Assembly: GCA_018296165.2 (NCBI GenBank)
Contig: JACKQL020000013.1
Span: forward strand, 1,116,001 to 1,180,000
Length of the DNA stretch: 64,000 nt
Source of the DNA: Termitomyces sp. T153
Taxonomy: Eukaryota; Basidiomycota; Agaricomycetes; Agaricales; Lyophyllaceae
Reading direction: 5' to 3'
Both the position numbers and the translations under genes were made by a program. Of this stretch, positions 35,368-45,676 are shown piece after piece. Each line of letters starts with the position of its first letter. Position 1 is the first letter of the stretch. The notes under the pieces were generated by a model, which had not been told where the DNA came from, did not search any database, and worked only from the letters and a program-made list of their open reading frames with translations.

Positions 35368-35883
35368 CTAATATTTTCCGTCGCTCTTGTACGGGACAAC
35401 TCGAACACCATCCTTGATAGTACCAATATTGCTGCCAGACAGAACCTTGTGCGCTGCGTTTGACAAGTTTGCGAAGAGTAAATCTCGCCACCTTGGATGG
35501 GCTTTGTAAAACTGGTCAGGGAGGTAACCAGCATCTACCAGCTCTCCAATGACACGAATCACCCATTGCTCACATGACCAGGCCCTCTTATGGGCAAGCA
35601 ACGGAGTTGAACCCTGATCAACTTTATGAGTGGAGAGAATGTTGCGCACCACATCCATTGCATATGGATTCGTCACTGCAGGAAGAGCAACACAGCAGAT
35701 GAAAGAGCCGGAGTTCAGCAAACTAACTGAGGTTGAGTCGCCATGGGACCAGCCATTCCGATTGCCGACAATGTGGTATGGCTGCATACGTTGTGCAAGA
35801 TTGTCCAACGAGGGCGCAAAGATAGTCCAGTGGTAAATTCCAGAATCACTGGTGTGGTAGAGAGCAATGTAAAGCTGTGACAT
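35368..35883 (-). CDS. Unknown protein, member 2 of a tandem pair
   Basis: An intronless ORF of 171 residues. It has the same layout as the 34534-35085 gene: MSQLYIALYHTSD at the start, GNRNGWSHG, ICCVALP, KVDQGSTP, WSCEQWVIRVIGELVDAGYL, and an ending RVVPYKSDGKY parallel to the neighbour's PVVEYRADAEY. Both are on the minus strand about 280 bp apart and arose by tandem duplication. Function unknown; such small families of paralogues are common in mushroom genomes. Confidence 0.7.
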   Translation of the reverse strand: MSQLYIALYHTSDSGIYHWTIFAPSLDNLAQRMQPYHIVGNRNGWSHGDSTSVSLLNSGSFICCVALPAVTNPYAMDVVRNILSTHKVDQGSTPLLAHKRAWSCEQWVIRVIGELVDAGYLPDQFYKAHPRWRDLLFANLSNAAHKVLSGSNIGTIKDGVRVVPYKSDGKY

Positions 35884-36946
35884 GGTATCTAGGGTATTAT
35901 CTGTAAAAAAATGTGATCAACACTATTGACTGAGATAACGTACCGGCAAATGTTTGGTGATAGTGTAATCAATCTGCATAAGTGGATCAGATACCGTGTC
36001 CCAAAGATAAAGGATCAAAAGTACGAACAAGAAGCGAAGACTGGGAATGTTAGTGACATCCTCACACAACTGGAGCCTTTTATAGTCTTTCCGTCAGATT
36101 ATGGCTGCCACATCGTAGCCGATTTTACAGCTCACGGTAACCACATGACGGTACGGCTACTGTTGTAGCCTTCGCCCAAGGGAACCCTCACACATGATAA
36201 TACAATCGTTTGGTTCAGAATTTCTGAATCCATTCTAGATTTTCACAAAGAAGTCAACAATGTGTTCACTTCGGCGCGTGTAGCGGGCCGGGTTCTCCCA
36301 CCACGGAGATTGAATGACAGGCAGTTGCCAGACTCCTCGTCTCTGAGGTTCGGGGTAGCTGTAATGATTAACAGGACACTGGACAGGCAGTCCAACTGTC
36401 ATCACAAGGCCTCAAACACGAGGGGTATATAGCGGGCCGGATTCCCAACTACGTGAGCATCCTCGTTGCGTTGTGGGGGCGAGGACAAAATGACAGGAAA
36501 GTGATTGCTCCAGATAGAATAAAATGGAAGCTCTATCAGGCACCATAGAATAGTAGATTCAGACTGATAGCATTCCGAAGTAAATATTGGTGACTCCCGT
36601 AATACTATCAAGAACTGGTGAAAGACCGATTGTGAATAGACGCGTGGGTGGTGAAGGAGATAGCGCGTTTTCGCTAATCTCTTATCCTAATCTCCTAATC
36701 TTCACAACAAACCCTTGATGATAATCAAGAATCCTTCACCACTTTCGGAGCGTGAAAAACCTGATGCGCACACTTGCCGCGTTTCGGCTTGGTTCCGATT
36801 CCAGGCCTATAAGTACTTTAAGAAGTTCTTACCAAAGTGCTTAGCACTTAGCGCTTGACGTTTAGCAACGTCTTCTGTTCACGTATGTTCCTTGCTTCAA
36901 TTTTCGACTCCTTTCGTTCTCAACCTCTTAGCCCAAGCTCTGAATA
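35884..36946. other. Intergenic region with dispersed repeat pieces
   Basis: Contains repeat copies described separately (36470-36600) and two similar motifs, GTAGCGGGCCGG near 36280 and ATAGCGGGCCGG near 36428. The last 250 bp should hold the promoter of the kinase gene. Confidence 0.5.
36470..36600. repeat. Left arm of inverted repeat flanking the APH gene
   Basis: The reverse complement of 36470-36600 matches about 38100-38220. Best-matching blocks include GTCTGAATCTACT, GCCTGATAGAGCTT and CAATCACTTT. The pair flanks the APH-like gene at a spacing of about 1.5 kb. Confidence 0.6.
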
Positions 36947-37810
36947 ATGGCATCGACTCTCCAGGTCAAAGCCTGGTTTTCGTCAGCGGCTGTCTGGCTT
37001 TGGAAAGGTACGGAATCCATCAACTTTCTGTGAATGCCTCTTTGTAAAAATCACACAGTCAGTCTGAGTCATTGGCTGTTCATAAAAGGTCCTCGGGGTC
37101 CCGGGACGGTTGAAGATGAGATGGCTGCCATCCGGTTTGTTGCGTCCCAAACCTCCATCCCGGTCCCACGCCCATGGTTTTGTTTTCAGTGGGGAGATTC
37201 GCACTATGCAGTTATGAGTAGAGTCAAAGGGATACCACTTCCAGACGATTGGTCGAAGCTTCCGTCAAATACTCAGGCCCTTGTCGCGGAGCAGCTTCAA
37301 GGGTATGTGTCGCAGTTACGAAACATTCCTCCCCCAGCCGATATCAAGACAAGGATTTGTTCTGTGACAGGTGGTCCTGTTACAGACTATCGTCTTTATT
37401 TCATGCATGGAACGACAGGGCCATTCCGTGACGAGGCACATATGAACCTCCAACTCCGTTGGCTCCAACCGATCGACGATCCAGAATTTCCTGAAATTGT
37501 GCGGTTGGCGCATTCAAAGACACATGCTCGAGTTTTCACACACGGTGATTTAACCCCACGAAACATCATGTTTGATCCAGCGAGTGGCAATATCACGGCA
37601 ATCGTAGATTGGGAGTGCGCAGGCTGGTTTCCCGAGCACTGGGAATACTGCAAAGCCGTAAACTTTGCCAACGAGCGCCCTATCCAGGCGGAATTTAAGG
37701 CCTGGATCCCGAAAATCATGCCAAGGTTTGAGCTAGAGGCGAAAGCGGACAGAACGTTGATGTACGAAATGGGCGTATTATTACTGGCTCCAACGGAACA
37801 AGCTCCTTGA
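36947..37810 (+). CDS. APH-like phosphotransferase (protein-kinase-like fold)
   Basis: Two exons, 36947-37007 and 37059-37810, with a 51-bp intron (GTACGG..CACAG) in phase, give 270 residues. The N-lobe is reduced: WLFIKGPRG, then EDEMAAIRFVASQTSIPVPR, with the helix Glu and the hinge region (YAVMSRVKGIPL). The catalytic loop is HGDLTPRN at residues 182-189 (D184 and N189 as base and metal ligand) and the metal-binding Asp is D204 in IVDWEC. This is the Pfam APH/choline-kinase-like family that is strongly expanded in fungi; the substrate is unknown and antibiotic resistance should not be inferred. It is flanked by an inverted repeat. Confidence 0.85.
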
Positions 37811-38688
37811 AACTTGGTGTAGACTATACATCTATGTATGTACAACAGTATCATGCTTAAGAGCTTCATACTATGTGTATGCAAGTGTACTTGATATGGT
37901 CAGACGAAATCTAGGCAGTGAATTTTTGTCATTCTTAGACGCTTTTTACCGTCTTCGCAACACCAGAACTTCTTCCTCGTATCCGTCTAAGCGCTACTGC
38001 CACTCTCATTGGTCAAAAGATCCTCGTTGCGTACAATTGAGGATATTGACATCCGTCGGCATATCGACCATCAGAAGAGATTCAGAATTTCTAGATCCAT
38101 TCGGAAAGTCGCCAACGTGTTCACTTTAGAGCGTCTGAATCTACTTTTGTATGATGCCTGATAGAGCTTTCATTTTTATCACCTCCTGGAACAATCACTT
38201 TTTCTGTCATTTTTTGTCTCACCCGGTAGCCATGTTTCGTGAGCCGTAAAACGGGTTACAATGCGCAGCCCTAATCTGACGCCCATGAGAGTTGGAAAGA
38301 CTATAAAAGGATTCCAGCTCATTGCGAGGATATCACTACCACTCCCCGTCTTTGCTTCTTGTCCGTGCTTCTTGTATACCGGCCTTTCAAGGACTCAAGC
38401 AGCCTGCCTATGTCAAGAATGACAGTTGTCCTTGGTCAGCCACTTAACGTTGGTGACTCATACTTACAGACAATGGATGAGAAAGGGGTTCCATAAGTAA
38501 TATCTAGCAGGTTCTTTCGTGTACGAGTCGTCATTATCAATAGCAGCCTTTGACGAAAAGCTCGATGCTAGGCCACTGCCATTCCATTCAACCGATACTC
38601 AACAACCAAAACCATCTCTTACATGAGCCAGAGGTATGCTCGTTATATGCTTTGAGGGGCGCATTGACACAATCTTGACATATAGACG
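37811..38688. other. Intergenic region with repeat arm
   Basis: Holds the right arm of the inverted repeat at about 38100-38220. The TATA-like CTATAAAAGG at about 38,300 is notable. No gene was recognised: 38588-38851 on the minus strand is a short frame continuing past the end of the next gene. Confidence 0.45.
38100..38220. repeat. Right arm of inverted repeat flanking the APH gene
   Basis: Counterpart of 36470-36600. The adjoining 38083-38125 also resembles, in direct orientation, 36222-36275 (GAATTTCT, ATCCATTC, GTGTTCACTT). Confidence 0.6.
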
Positions 38689-39530
38689 TCATTCTAAGAT
38701 CAAGAAAGAACGACCTCGGTTGTCCTTGTGAGGCTCGGATGCGGTCACAACAGTTGTTCCCCTCTGTGATATTCCCGCATGAGGGGCAGTGTATGTAGGA
38801 ACGTCTGTCAAGAGAAAAACGTCTGCAGTGGCCTCTTTCGACGCGTCCCAATTCGGATCAACAGTGAAGTATATCGCAGAGTCACTTGACTGTAAGTATT
38901 CCCTACCGAATTTGTTGGGCGATACGGCTTGATGAGGCATTCTGGGTGTTTTGGGAAGTGCAACAGAGTGCGAAGCCTGCATAGAAGGTGCGCCTAATCT
39001 ATCTGGGGTCTTTTGTTGGGATTTCTTTTTCAGTTTCATCGAATGGCTGACAGTGCTGGCTTTCTGTGTGACGAACATCGATCTATCTGGGTTTTCGCGC
39101 ATTTTCGTGTCCTTGCCCATTTTTGATGAAGTCTCAGTTACCTTCGGCCTATTCGAGGGAACGTTGAATGATAATGAAACTGGAGCACACAAGTTCTTAC
39201 TTGGTCTTCAATAGTCCCCAGCGTTTACCTGTGCCTACTTGAGCCGAGGATTCGAGTGAAGGCTGCTTTGGAGTATACTGTTCCGAGGTTGCGAGCGGTG
39301 GAGTGTTCAAAGGGGAATAAGAAGATGATGGAGAAGATCTCTGCTGCCAAGAAACACCGGCAATAGGTCAATAGTCTAAACTGCAAATGTAGGTGATAGA
39401 TAATAACCTCAGCCTGACTGTGCCAATTATCCCATAATGATTCCAATCGAGCTGGAGTCATACGTGCCTGCTTCTCAAGATAGGAATTGACAGGGGGCTG
39501 TGAAGTAGACGAGGTCGTTTTTGGAGCCAT
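38689..39530 (-). CDS. Hypothetical Ser/Pro/Lys-rich protein
   Basis: Exons 39530-39408, 39343-39229 and 39179-38689, with introns of 64 and 49 bp in frame, give 242 residues. The start MAPKTTSSTSQPPVNSYLEK is followed by ARMTPARLESLWDNW, a Ser/Pro linker, and a basic stretch (HSMKLKKKSQQKTPDR). The final part has YFTVDPNWDASKEA and VFLLTDVPTY. Mostly low complexity and probably disordered. No family was recognised. The second intron uses GTAAAC rather than an earlier GTAGGC because only the former restores the frame. Confidence 0.5.
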
Positions 39531-40149
39531 TAATTTGGGTGTGTGATGATAGCGCCTTTGCTTTATAGCGAGAAATAGTGAGGAAACAATCAGATGGATT
39601 TCTTGCAAGGCCAAGTTATGTATGGGCCACGGTTCTTCCCATTCATCGGGGATCAAGAAGAGTGCCACTACTAACAATGTGCTCTTTCGAGAAACAGTGG
39701 CATGACATCAAGATTACATGGCCACCGCGAGACCATACATTGTAGTCGAAGTGATGTGTACTTCTTCGAGACCTTGGCGCTGAAGGTGAGTGACTGATTG
39801 ATGAAGTCATCCAACGATATGCCGAAATGTGTCGGAAAATGTCGTTTGAAAGGTTCAAAAATGGTCTGAAAGCAAGAGGTTCATAAGCTGCAAGTAACAA
39901 AAACTTTCCTAACTCAAACACATGATTACCAGATTTAACGCGCCTTCCAAAAAAAATCTTTGAAGTCGCCTAAAAATAAAATATTGCATTATCTGAATGC
40001 GGGAGTCGCACACTTCATTCTTATCAGAACATAAAGACTTGAGCTCGAGATACGAGATACGACCTACAGACTAGTGTCAATGTCTTAACAGCCTCCTCGA
40101 GTTCTTTTATGCACCGGAAAGGTCAAAGCTGCCCATGATAATATGTATC
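39531..40149. other. Intergenic region, no gene recognised
   Basis: The minus-strand frame 39643-39921 has no motif. Probable promoter of the 39530 gene. Confidence 0.45.
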
Positions 40150-40540
40150 CTCCAAATCTTCACAATCCCCCCCTTCTGGACTGACGCATCTAAGCGGGAC
40201 GATTCACTGGTCATCTTCGGCAGGCAAGCAATCAAGAATCACCAAAAGGCCTGTCTGGGACTTCGGATTCCGACAAGAGGCTCTCCTGTTCTGCTTCCTT
40301 GCTCTCAACTTGCCCAGCGCTCGGACGACGTGTCTTTCAGAATACTGTGAAGTAACATCCCGACAGTTACCAATGATAACGAGGATCTTTTGGCTGATGA
40401 GTGGGCGCTTGGCATGTACGTAGGCGAGTACGAGGGAGAAATCGCAAGACAAGTGTTGTAAAGACGATTTATTGGGATAGCGAGGGAGCATCTGAGGATT
40501 TCAAAGTTCAAGACATCAAAGACATACTGACAAGTGACAC
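40150..40540 (-). pseudogene. Broken partial duplicate of DIS3
   Basis: The sequence matches 43086-43450, one exon of the functional DIS3 gene about 3 kb away, in the same orientation (for example GGCAAGCAATCAAG, GACTCTCCTGTT-like and GATAACGAGGATCTTTTGG blocks). On the minus strand it still reads LISQKILVIIG and HVVRALGK, but then shifts frame (RARKQNRRASC instead of the DIS3 residues) and returns to VILDCLPAEDDQ. The rest of DIS3 is absent. It has no start, no neighbouring exons and therefore no function as DIS3. Confidence 0.85.
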
Positions 40541-41229
40541 ATCCATCGATATCTGAAGCGATGACATCTAAGAAGGGTCAAGAGAGCAATCATTGAACTC
40601 GCTTGATATCTCTCTTGCGTACGTAACACATTTCACGAGTCGTCATTGGTACCAATGCATTCCACTCCGAAACGATCTACGGTGAGGACTCGCCTTTGGG
40701 CCAGTGCTTCGTCTCTTGGTAGATACACAGTGTTGCGTCTCTAGCCCGACGCTCTGGACTTCGCGTTGCTGTAGTTCACGTGCAACAACCTAACAAACGT
40801 CCAAGCCATATTGCCCAAGATGTTGTCCCTGGTGCATCGACTTGGACTTTTTCTTCTACCTATGAACTGGACTGCTTGATCAGTACGGTTGGGGCATCAG
40901 ATATTGTGCCTAGTCAACCCGATGACTATCCATTACACCAATGTGGAGCCGTTCCTTCTGCATATTGTTCCTACGACCGATGACTCTATCTCGCTGACTT
41001 GATCAGGCCGAAACATACGATTAGAGAAAGAACCCGCTATCACAGTTCATATCCCAACTCCTAGCTGGCGAACTGTAACCATCCAAGGCGGGCCCCCTGG
41101 ACTCTTAACGGAACTTTGTATATATCGTGAAGAACAAATTTATAGTAGGGTTCCCACCCAAGGCCAGTAAGTTGCCTTATGAAAAATCGTACACACTACT
41201 TGTGGGTAAAGTTTGACGATCGTCCAGGA
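40541..41229. other. Intergenic region with a possible gene fragment on the plus strand
   Basis: Between 40,900 and 41,160 the plus strand reads NPMTIHYTNVEPFLLHIVP and, after one stop, PAITVHIPTPSWRTVTIQGG, which looks like translated protein. No full gene structure could be assembled and no family recognised; it may be a pseudogene or an unannotated spliced gene. Confidence 0.3.
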
Positions 41230-44200
41230 TTATATTGATGAAGAATCAACAGGTTCTACCAATGTCATCTTGACCTTTCCTCTCTGAGTGTTTTTATCTT
41301 TCTCGACCTCAATGTTCACCGTGACCTTGTCGAAAACAGAAATGGTAACCTCGCTCGTGCCAGGTATCGAGGAGGGCACAGTGATAGTATAGTTGTCTGC
41401 ATCGAATCGAATCTCGCGCTTGAACATTACCAAGCCTTCGATCCCGAGTCTGATGAGATGGCGTTAGCATCAGGTCTGTAGTAATAGATGAATAGTGTGC
41501 TGACTTGGAGACAAATACACCGAGACCATTTCTGAAAACCCTAATCACGAAGGCTTCCTCTCTAACCTGAGCCTTTTCTTTCTCATTTCTGTTTTTCAAA
41601 GCAAGTCCAACATAGAACTCAACACTTGCGCGGCCAGCCATCTGTGCCATTCGATGGCGTCTGTTAACGACGTCCAAAACTCGTTCAACATGCGATTTTG
41701 AGTGCAGTGACGCATGAAGAGGTGCATAGCCGATGGCGGCTGCAAGCTGTCGGTGGGCAAGTACATCTGGCAGTTTCAAGTTAAGAACGGTTTTTTTGGC
41801 AAGTGTTCATCAAGTGGACTACTCACCAGCATAACGCCTGATGGGGCTCGTGAAGTGTGTGTAAATAGGGCTAGCAAGGCCGTAGTGACCAAATGTTTCG
41901 CGGCCAACACTCCCAGAACAGAAATATTCTGCAGAGAGCATGCATCTTGTTGCCATAATACGGACCAAAGTATTGAACGCGGGCTCCTTAGGATCCTATA
42001 CACATACATTCAGAATCAGAAAAAAAGAAAAGGAAGAAATGCGCACTATACACTTGTCCAACGACGCTGCAAGAGCCCCAGAGCTAGAAACATCCAATGT
42101 CATCCCTTTGCGCTTAGTCAAAATATCCTGAAGCTTCTCAAAATTCGTCCGAGGAGGTGGTAGATGCCGTCTATTAAGGGTGGAATCAGTAGACGTTGAT
42201 ATACATTGTATGAAAGGAGATACCTCAATACAGCCGTCTGTGGGAACGTCTCCTGGATTTTCTTCGCGACGCTGATGTTTGCAAGTAACATAAGTTCTTC
42301 AACCAAACTGTTTGTCTCCCTCATCTCCTTCTGCTCAACATCGATGGGATCCGACGATTCAGAGCTGTCCAGGTGGATTTTGACCTCCGGAGATGCAAGA
42401 TTGAGAGCACCAGCAGCCATACGACCAGCCTTGAGTTTTTGTGCGAGTTTGTTCAGAAGCCTAATGCCCTCTGTCAATTCGTCCCGTAGATTTCTGGTTC
42501 AAAGAGTCAGCTGGAGATGTCGAACAGCGTGTTGAAAACGTACGGATCATCCTTCCTGAGTTGCGCCTCCTCGTAGGTGAACGCAGCTTTTGAAGCAATC
42601 ACAGATTTAGTAAAGCGGACATTAACAATCTCGGCATCAGGAGTCATTTCCTAGGGTAGCTCTGCGTAAGGCCTCAGTAAATCAATAAGGAAGCGACATA
42701 CCCAGATGCAAGAAAACGCCAAACGTTCAACATACGGTCTCAGTGAGCATAGGTTGGTCCCGAGAAGACTTGGAAGCATGTCAATACGCTTGTCGACCAG
42801 GTACACAGTAGTCCCTCGTGACGCGGCTTCGCTATCCATAGGATTATCTGGATGCACGAAGTGCGAAACATCCGCGATATCTAACAATTCTTATCAAGGT
42901 ATGAAAGCTTGGACGTGGGACACGACGTACGGACACCCGCTTCGATGTTCCCGTTCGGCAAATGTCTAGCGTGAAGTGCATCGTCAATATCTTGGCAGCC
43001 TGGTTCAACAGCATGATTCAGCCAATCTAGGCTCTAGGCGAGTGTTTACGCACCAGGAGGATCAATACTGCAAATGACAAGATCCCTCAAATCTTCACGA
43101 TCCCTCCATTCTGTACTGATGTCGCTTTTAGGCGGGACGACCCACTGATCACCCTCAACAGGCAAGCAATCAAGGATCGCTTTCCCGAAAGGTCTATAGG
43201 GGACTTCAAATTCCAACAAAAGACTCTCCTGTTCCGCCTCCTTACTCTCAACCTTGCCAAGCGCTCGTACGAAATGTCCTTCAGGATACCGCGAAGTAAC
43301 ATCCCAACGATCGATTGTAACGAGGATCTTTTGGCCGATGAGAGTGGGTGCTTGACGTGTGCGTAGGCGGATACGAGGAAGAAGTCGCGAGACGGGCGTT
43401 GCGAAGACGGTTTGTTGGGATAGTGAGGTAGCGTTTGAGGATGTCAAGGATGTACTGTCTATGTGGCACACGTAACTGCACGAATCGGATTATTAATGGT
43501 GACATGTAAGAAAGGAGAAAGCAGTCATACGCTCGCCAGTTCCGCTTAATGATGCCCACGATACGTCCTGTTGGTTGTTTTTCAGAAGTACGTTTAACAT
43601 CTCCAACCTGATTTTCGCGTCGAGAAAAGTGATCCTTCTCGTCATTTCCCTCGTCTCCCGAATTTTCAGCATCATCGTTTTTCAATGTTGCTGTAAGAAT
43701 TTGTGAATGATTCAGGAGGAAAGAGTCAGGCTAGCTTACAGTCTTGATCGATGACTTCGTCTGCAGAAGCTTTCCACTCGGATTCGGAGAACACTTCGAC
43801 CACCACAATGTCACCATTGACTGCCCGGTTCATGTTTTCACGGCCAATCAAAAGCACGGGCTTTGAGAGCGCGGGCACCGAGACACTCCCCTTCGAGATT
43901 CTATCAATGTATGCGGATAAGATAATAGGATTCACATACCTCAAGGTAATTATACTGGTTGGCGGCGAAATGTCCTTGGTGAAGTTCACCTGTCTTGACC
44001 CCAGCGAGCAAAGTCGGCGTCGGTAAGTACTGCTCATGTTATTAACCTCGTGGAAAACGAGTGAACCACATCATCTTACATCAGGATAGAGTGATTGACG
44101 GCCAGCAGCCCCTGCCTTCGTGGGTTCGATATCATTGGAGCCATCGGCCGCAAGGAGGTCTAGTAGTTGATTTGGCTCTTTCATACCCTCCACATATTTG

Positions 44201-45089
44201 CGTACTAGAGACACATTAAATAATGTCAACTATTAAGAATGCATAGTTCGACTTGCCTGATATGCAAGGAATACCCGCCTTCTCTCCCTTCCGCCGATTG
44301 TCAACATCCTCTGTCATTAAGACCACGGTTGGTATCTTTGGTGGAGCCTGACCACGTATGATGGGCCAGGTCAGGCGGATGTGTTCGTTGTACCAAGCCG
44401 CTGCCTTTCGAATGCCTTCGGAGAGAGTGAGATTGGCAGAGACGTTGAAAATATCTATCACCTCTGTCATTTCGATCATTTGGAGTCTCTCCTTCTTCCC
44501 GTATGATAGCCGTTTCTCTTCTCCTCAGTGAGAGAGAGCTTTGATCAGAGTGGAGAGTACATACGAGCGATATTCGTTATAGAACACCCATATCCGTTTA
44601 TCTTCCATTTTTGTGAGAGCATTGAGGCGATTGTATAAGGGGAGCGAACGGTGCCGTACTTCTTCTATGACAGTCTGTAGCAGGATCATCGGTGGCGTGA
44701 AGAGATTGGACTCGACCAGATCCATCTACGTTCATAGACATATTCAGCGGACATTACTTATGACGATATGAATACGTCAGACCTGTGAGAGAAAGACATT
44801 GGTATCAGGGAGGATGAAATGCCCATGGGGATACAACTGATGACTGTGGCCAGTCTTCGGCAATGGAACGTTCGATTCACCACATGCAGTGCATCCCTGG
44901 ACTCCACAAACGACGTCGTCCCGTAGATACCTTTCGCGTAAGACTGATAGATCCTGGGTCAATTTGTACAATGTAGTCAAAGAGCTGGATACCTTTGATG
45001 ACCTTCCCTCGTGCGGTCTTTTTGAAGAACTTGCGTTGGGTAACTACAGCTTCCGATCGCGGACGCTTGCGTATCGTAATTTCAACCAT
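41230..45089 (-). CDS. DIS3: Exosome exoribonuclease DIS3/RRP44
   Basis: The catalytic subunit of the RNA exosome: 3'-5' degradation and processing of RNA in nucleus and cytoplasm. About 18 exons; the first three are 45089-44993, 44943-44783 and 44725-about 44573. The RNB exons include about 43471-43048 and 42995-42929, and the last runs from about 41451 to 41230. The PIN endonuclease domain comes first ([30 protein letters not shown]). The Rrp44 cold-shock domain follows ([16 protein letters not shown]). The RNB domain has the intact metal site [15 protein letters not shown] and HIADVSHFV across splice junctions, and later [22 protein letters not shown]-terminal S1-like part closes the protein ([16 protein letters not shown]). 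All signature residues are present, so it is likely functional. It is divergent from DENND6 with a shared 587-bp upstream region. A broken copy of one exon lies at 40150-40540. Confidence 0.95.
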
Positions 45090-45676
45090 CTTGACGATGT
45101 TTTCTCAAGATAACAGGATCTGTCTTGGGAAAACGTATAGCAGACAGTTGAATGCGATTTGTTTTCTCAAGATAACAGGATCTGTCCGAAGAAAACGTAC
45201 TGCAGACAACTCAATGCGATGTCCCAAACCAAAAGAACGGGGCCGAGAACGCGAAAAGTACTGAGGTTTTAGGAAGTTTAGTGCCGTGGGAAAGGCACGT
45301 GAATTTATTTAAATAGAGTTGAAGATGGGCGATCCTCAATGATCATGACCACTCCAGGCTCCAGAGCTCACTCCAGATTCAAGTATTTTCAATATACACT
45401 CGTCCACTCTCCATACCATGACAATCGCTTTCAAGTTCAATTGATTATCTTACTTGAAATGATTGCTTCCGCTTTCCCGACATTTCATTGATTATTTCCC
45501 TACCCGACTTCAAATGTCATTGGAGATATCCCTCTGAGCCCATAAATATGTAAAGGAGACTTCGAATTACATAACAAAGGAAATGTGCCAAGTCAATACT
45601 GCCTTATGTAAAAAATATTTATATCCTTCAGATATGATCATCCTCTGCATCGAACGAACACTAGCTTGAAGTACGA
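45090..45676. promoter_or_regulatory. Shared upstream region of DIS3 and DENND6
   Basis: 587 bp between two divergent start codons. A motif GTTTTCTCAAGATAACAGGATCTGT-like block occurs twice (about 45100 and 45156). No TATA box is convincing. It is probably a bidirectional promoter. Confidence 0.5.
45100..45215. repeat. Short direct repeat upstream of DIS3
   Basis: Two copies, near 45100 and 45156, of TTTTCTCAAGATAACAGGAT followed by a variable GTC and AAAACGTA..GCAGACA. Period about 56 bp. Confidence 0.75.

Noticed and set aside
37008..37058. Possibility that the kinase gene starts at 37034 without an upstream exon
   Set aside because: 37034 lies inside a canonical 51-bp intron; the exon at 36947-37007 joins in phase and gives a more complete N-lobe.
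42206..42535. 109-codon plus-strand frame
   Set aside because: Antisense shadow of DIS3 exon 14.
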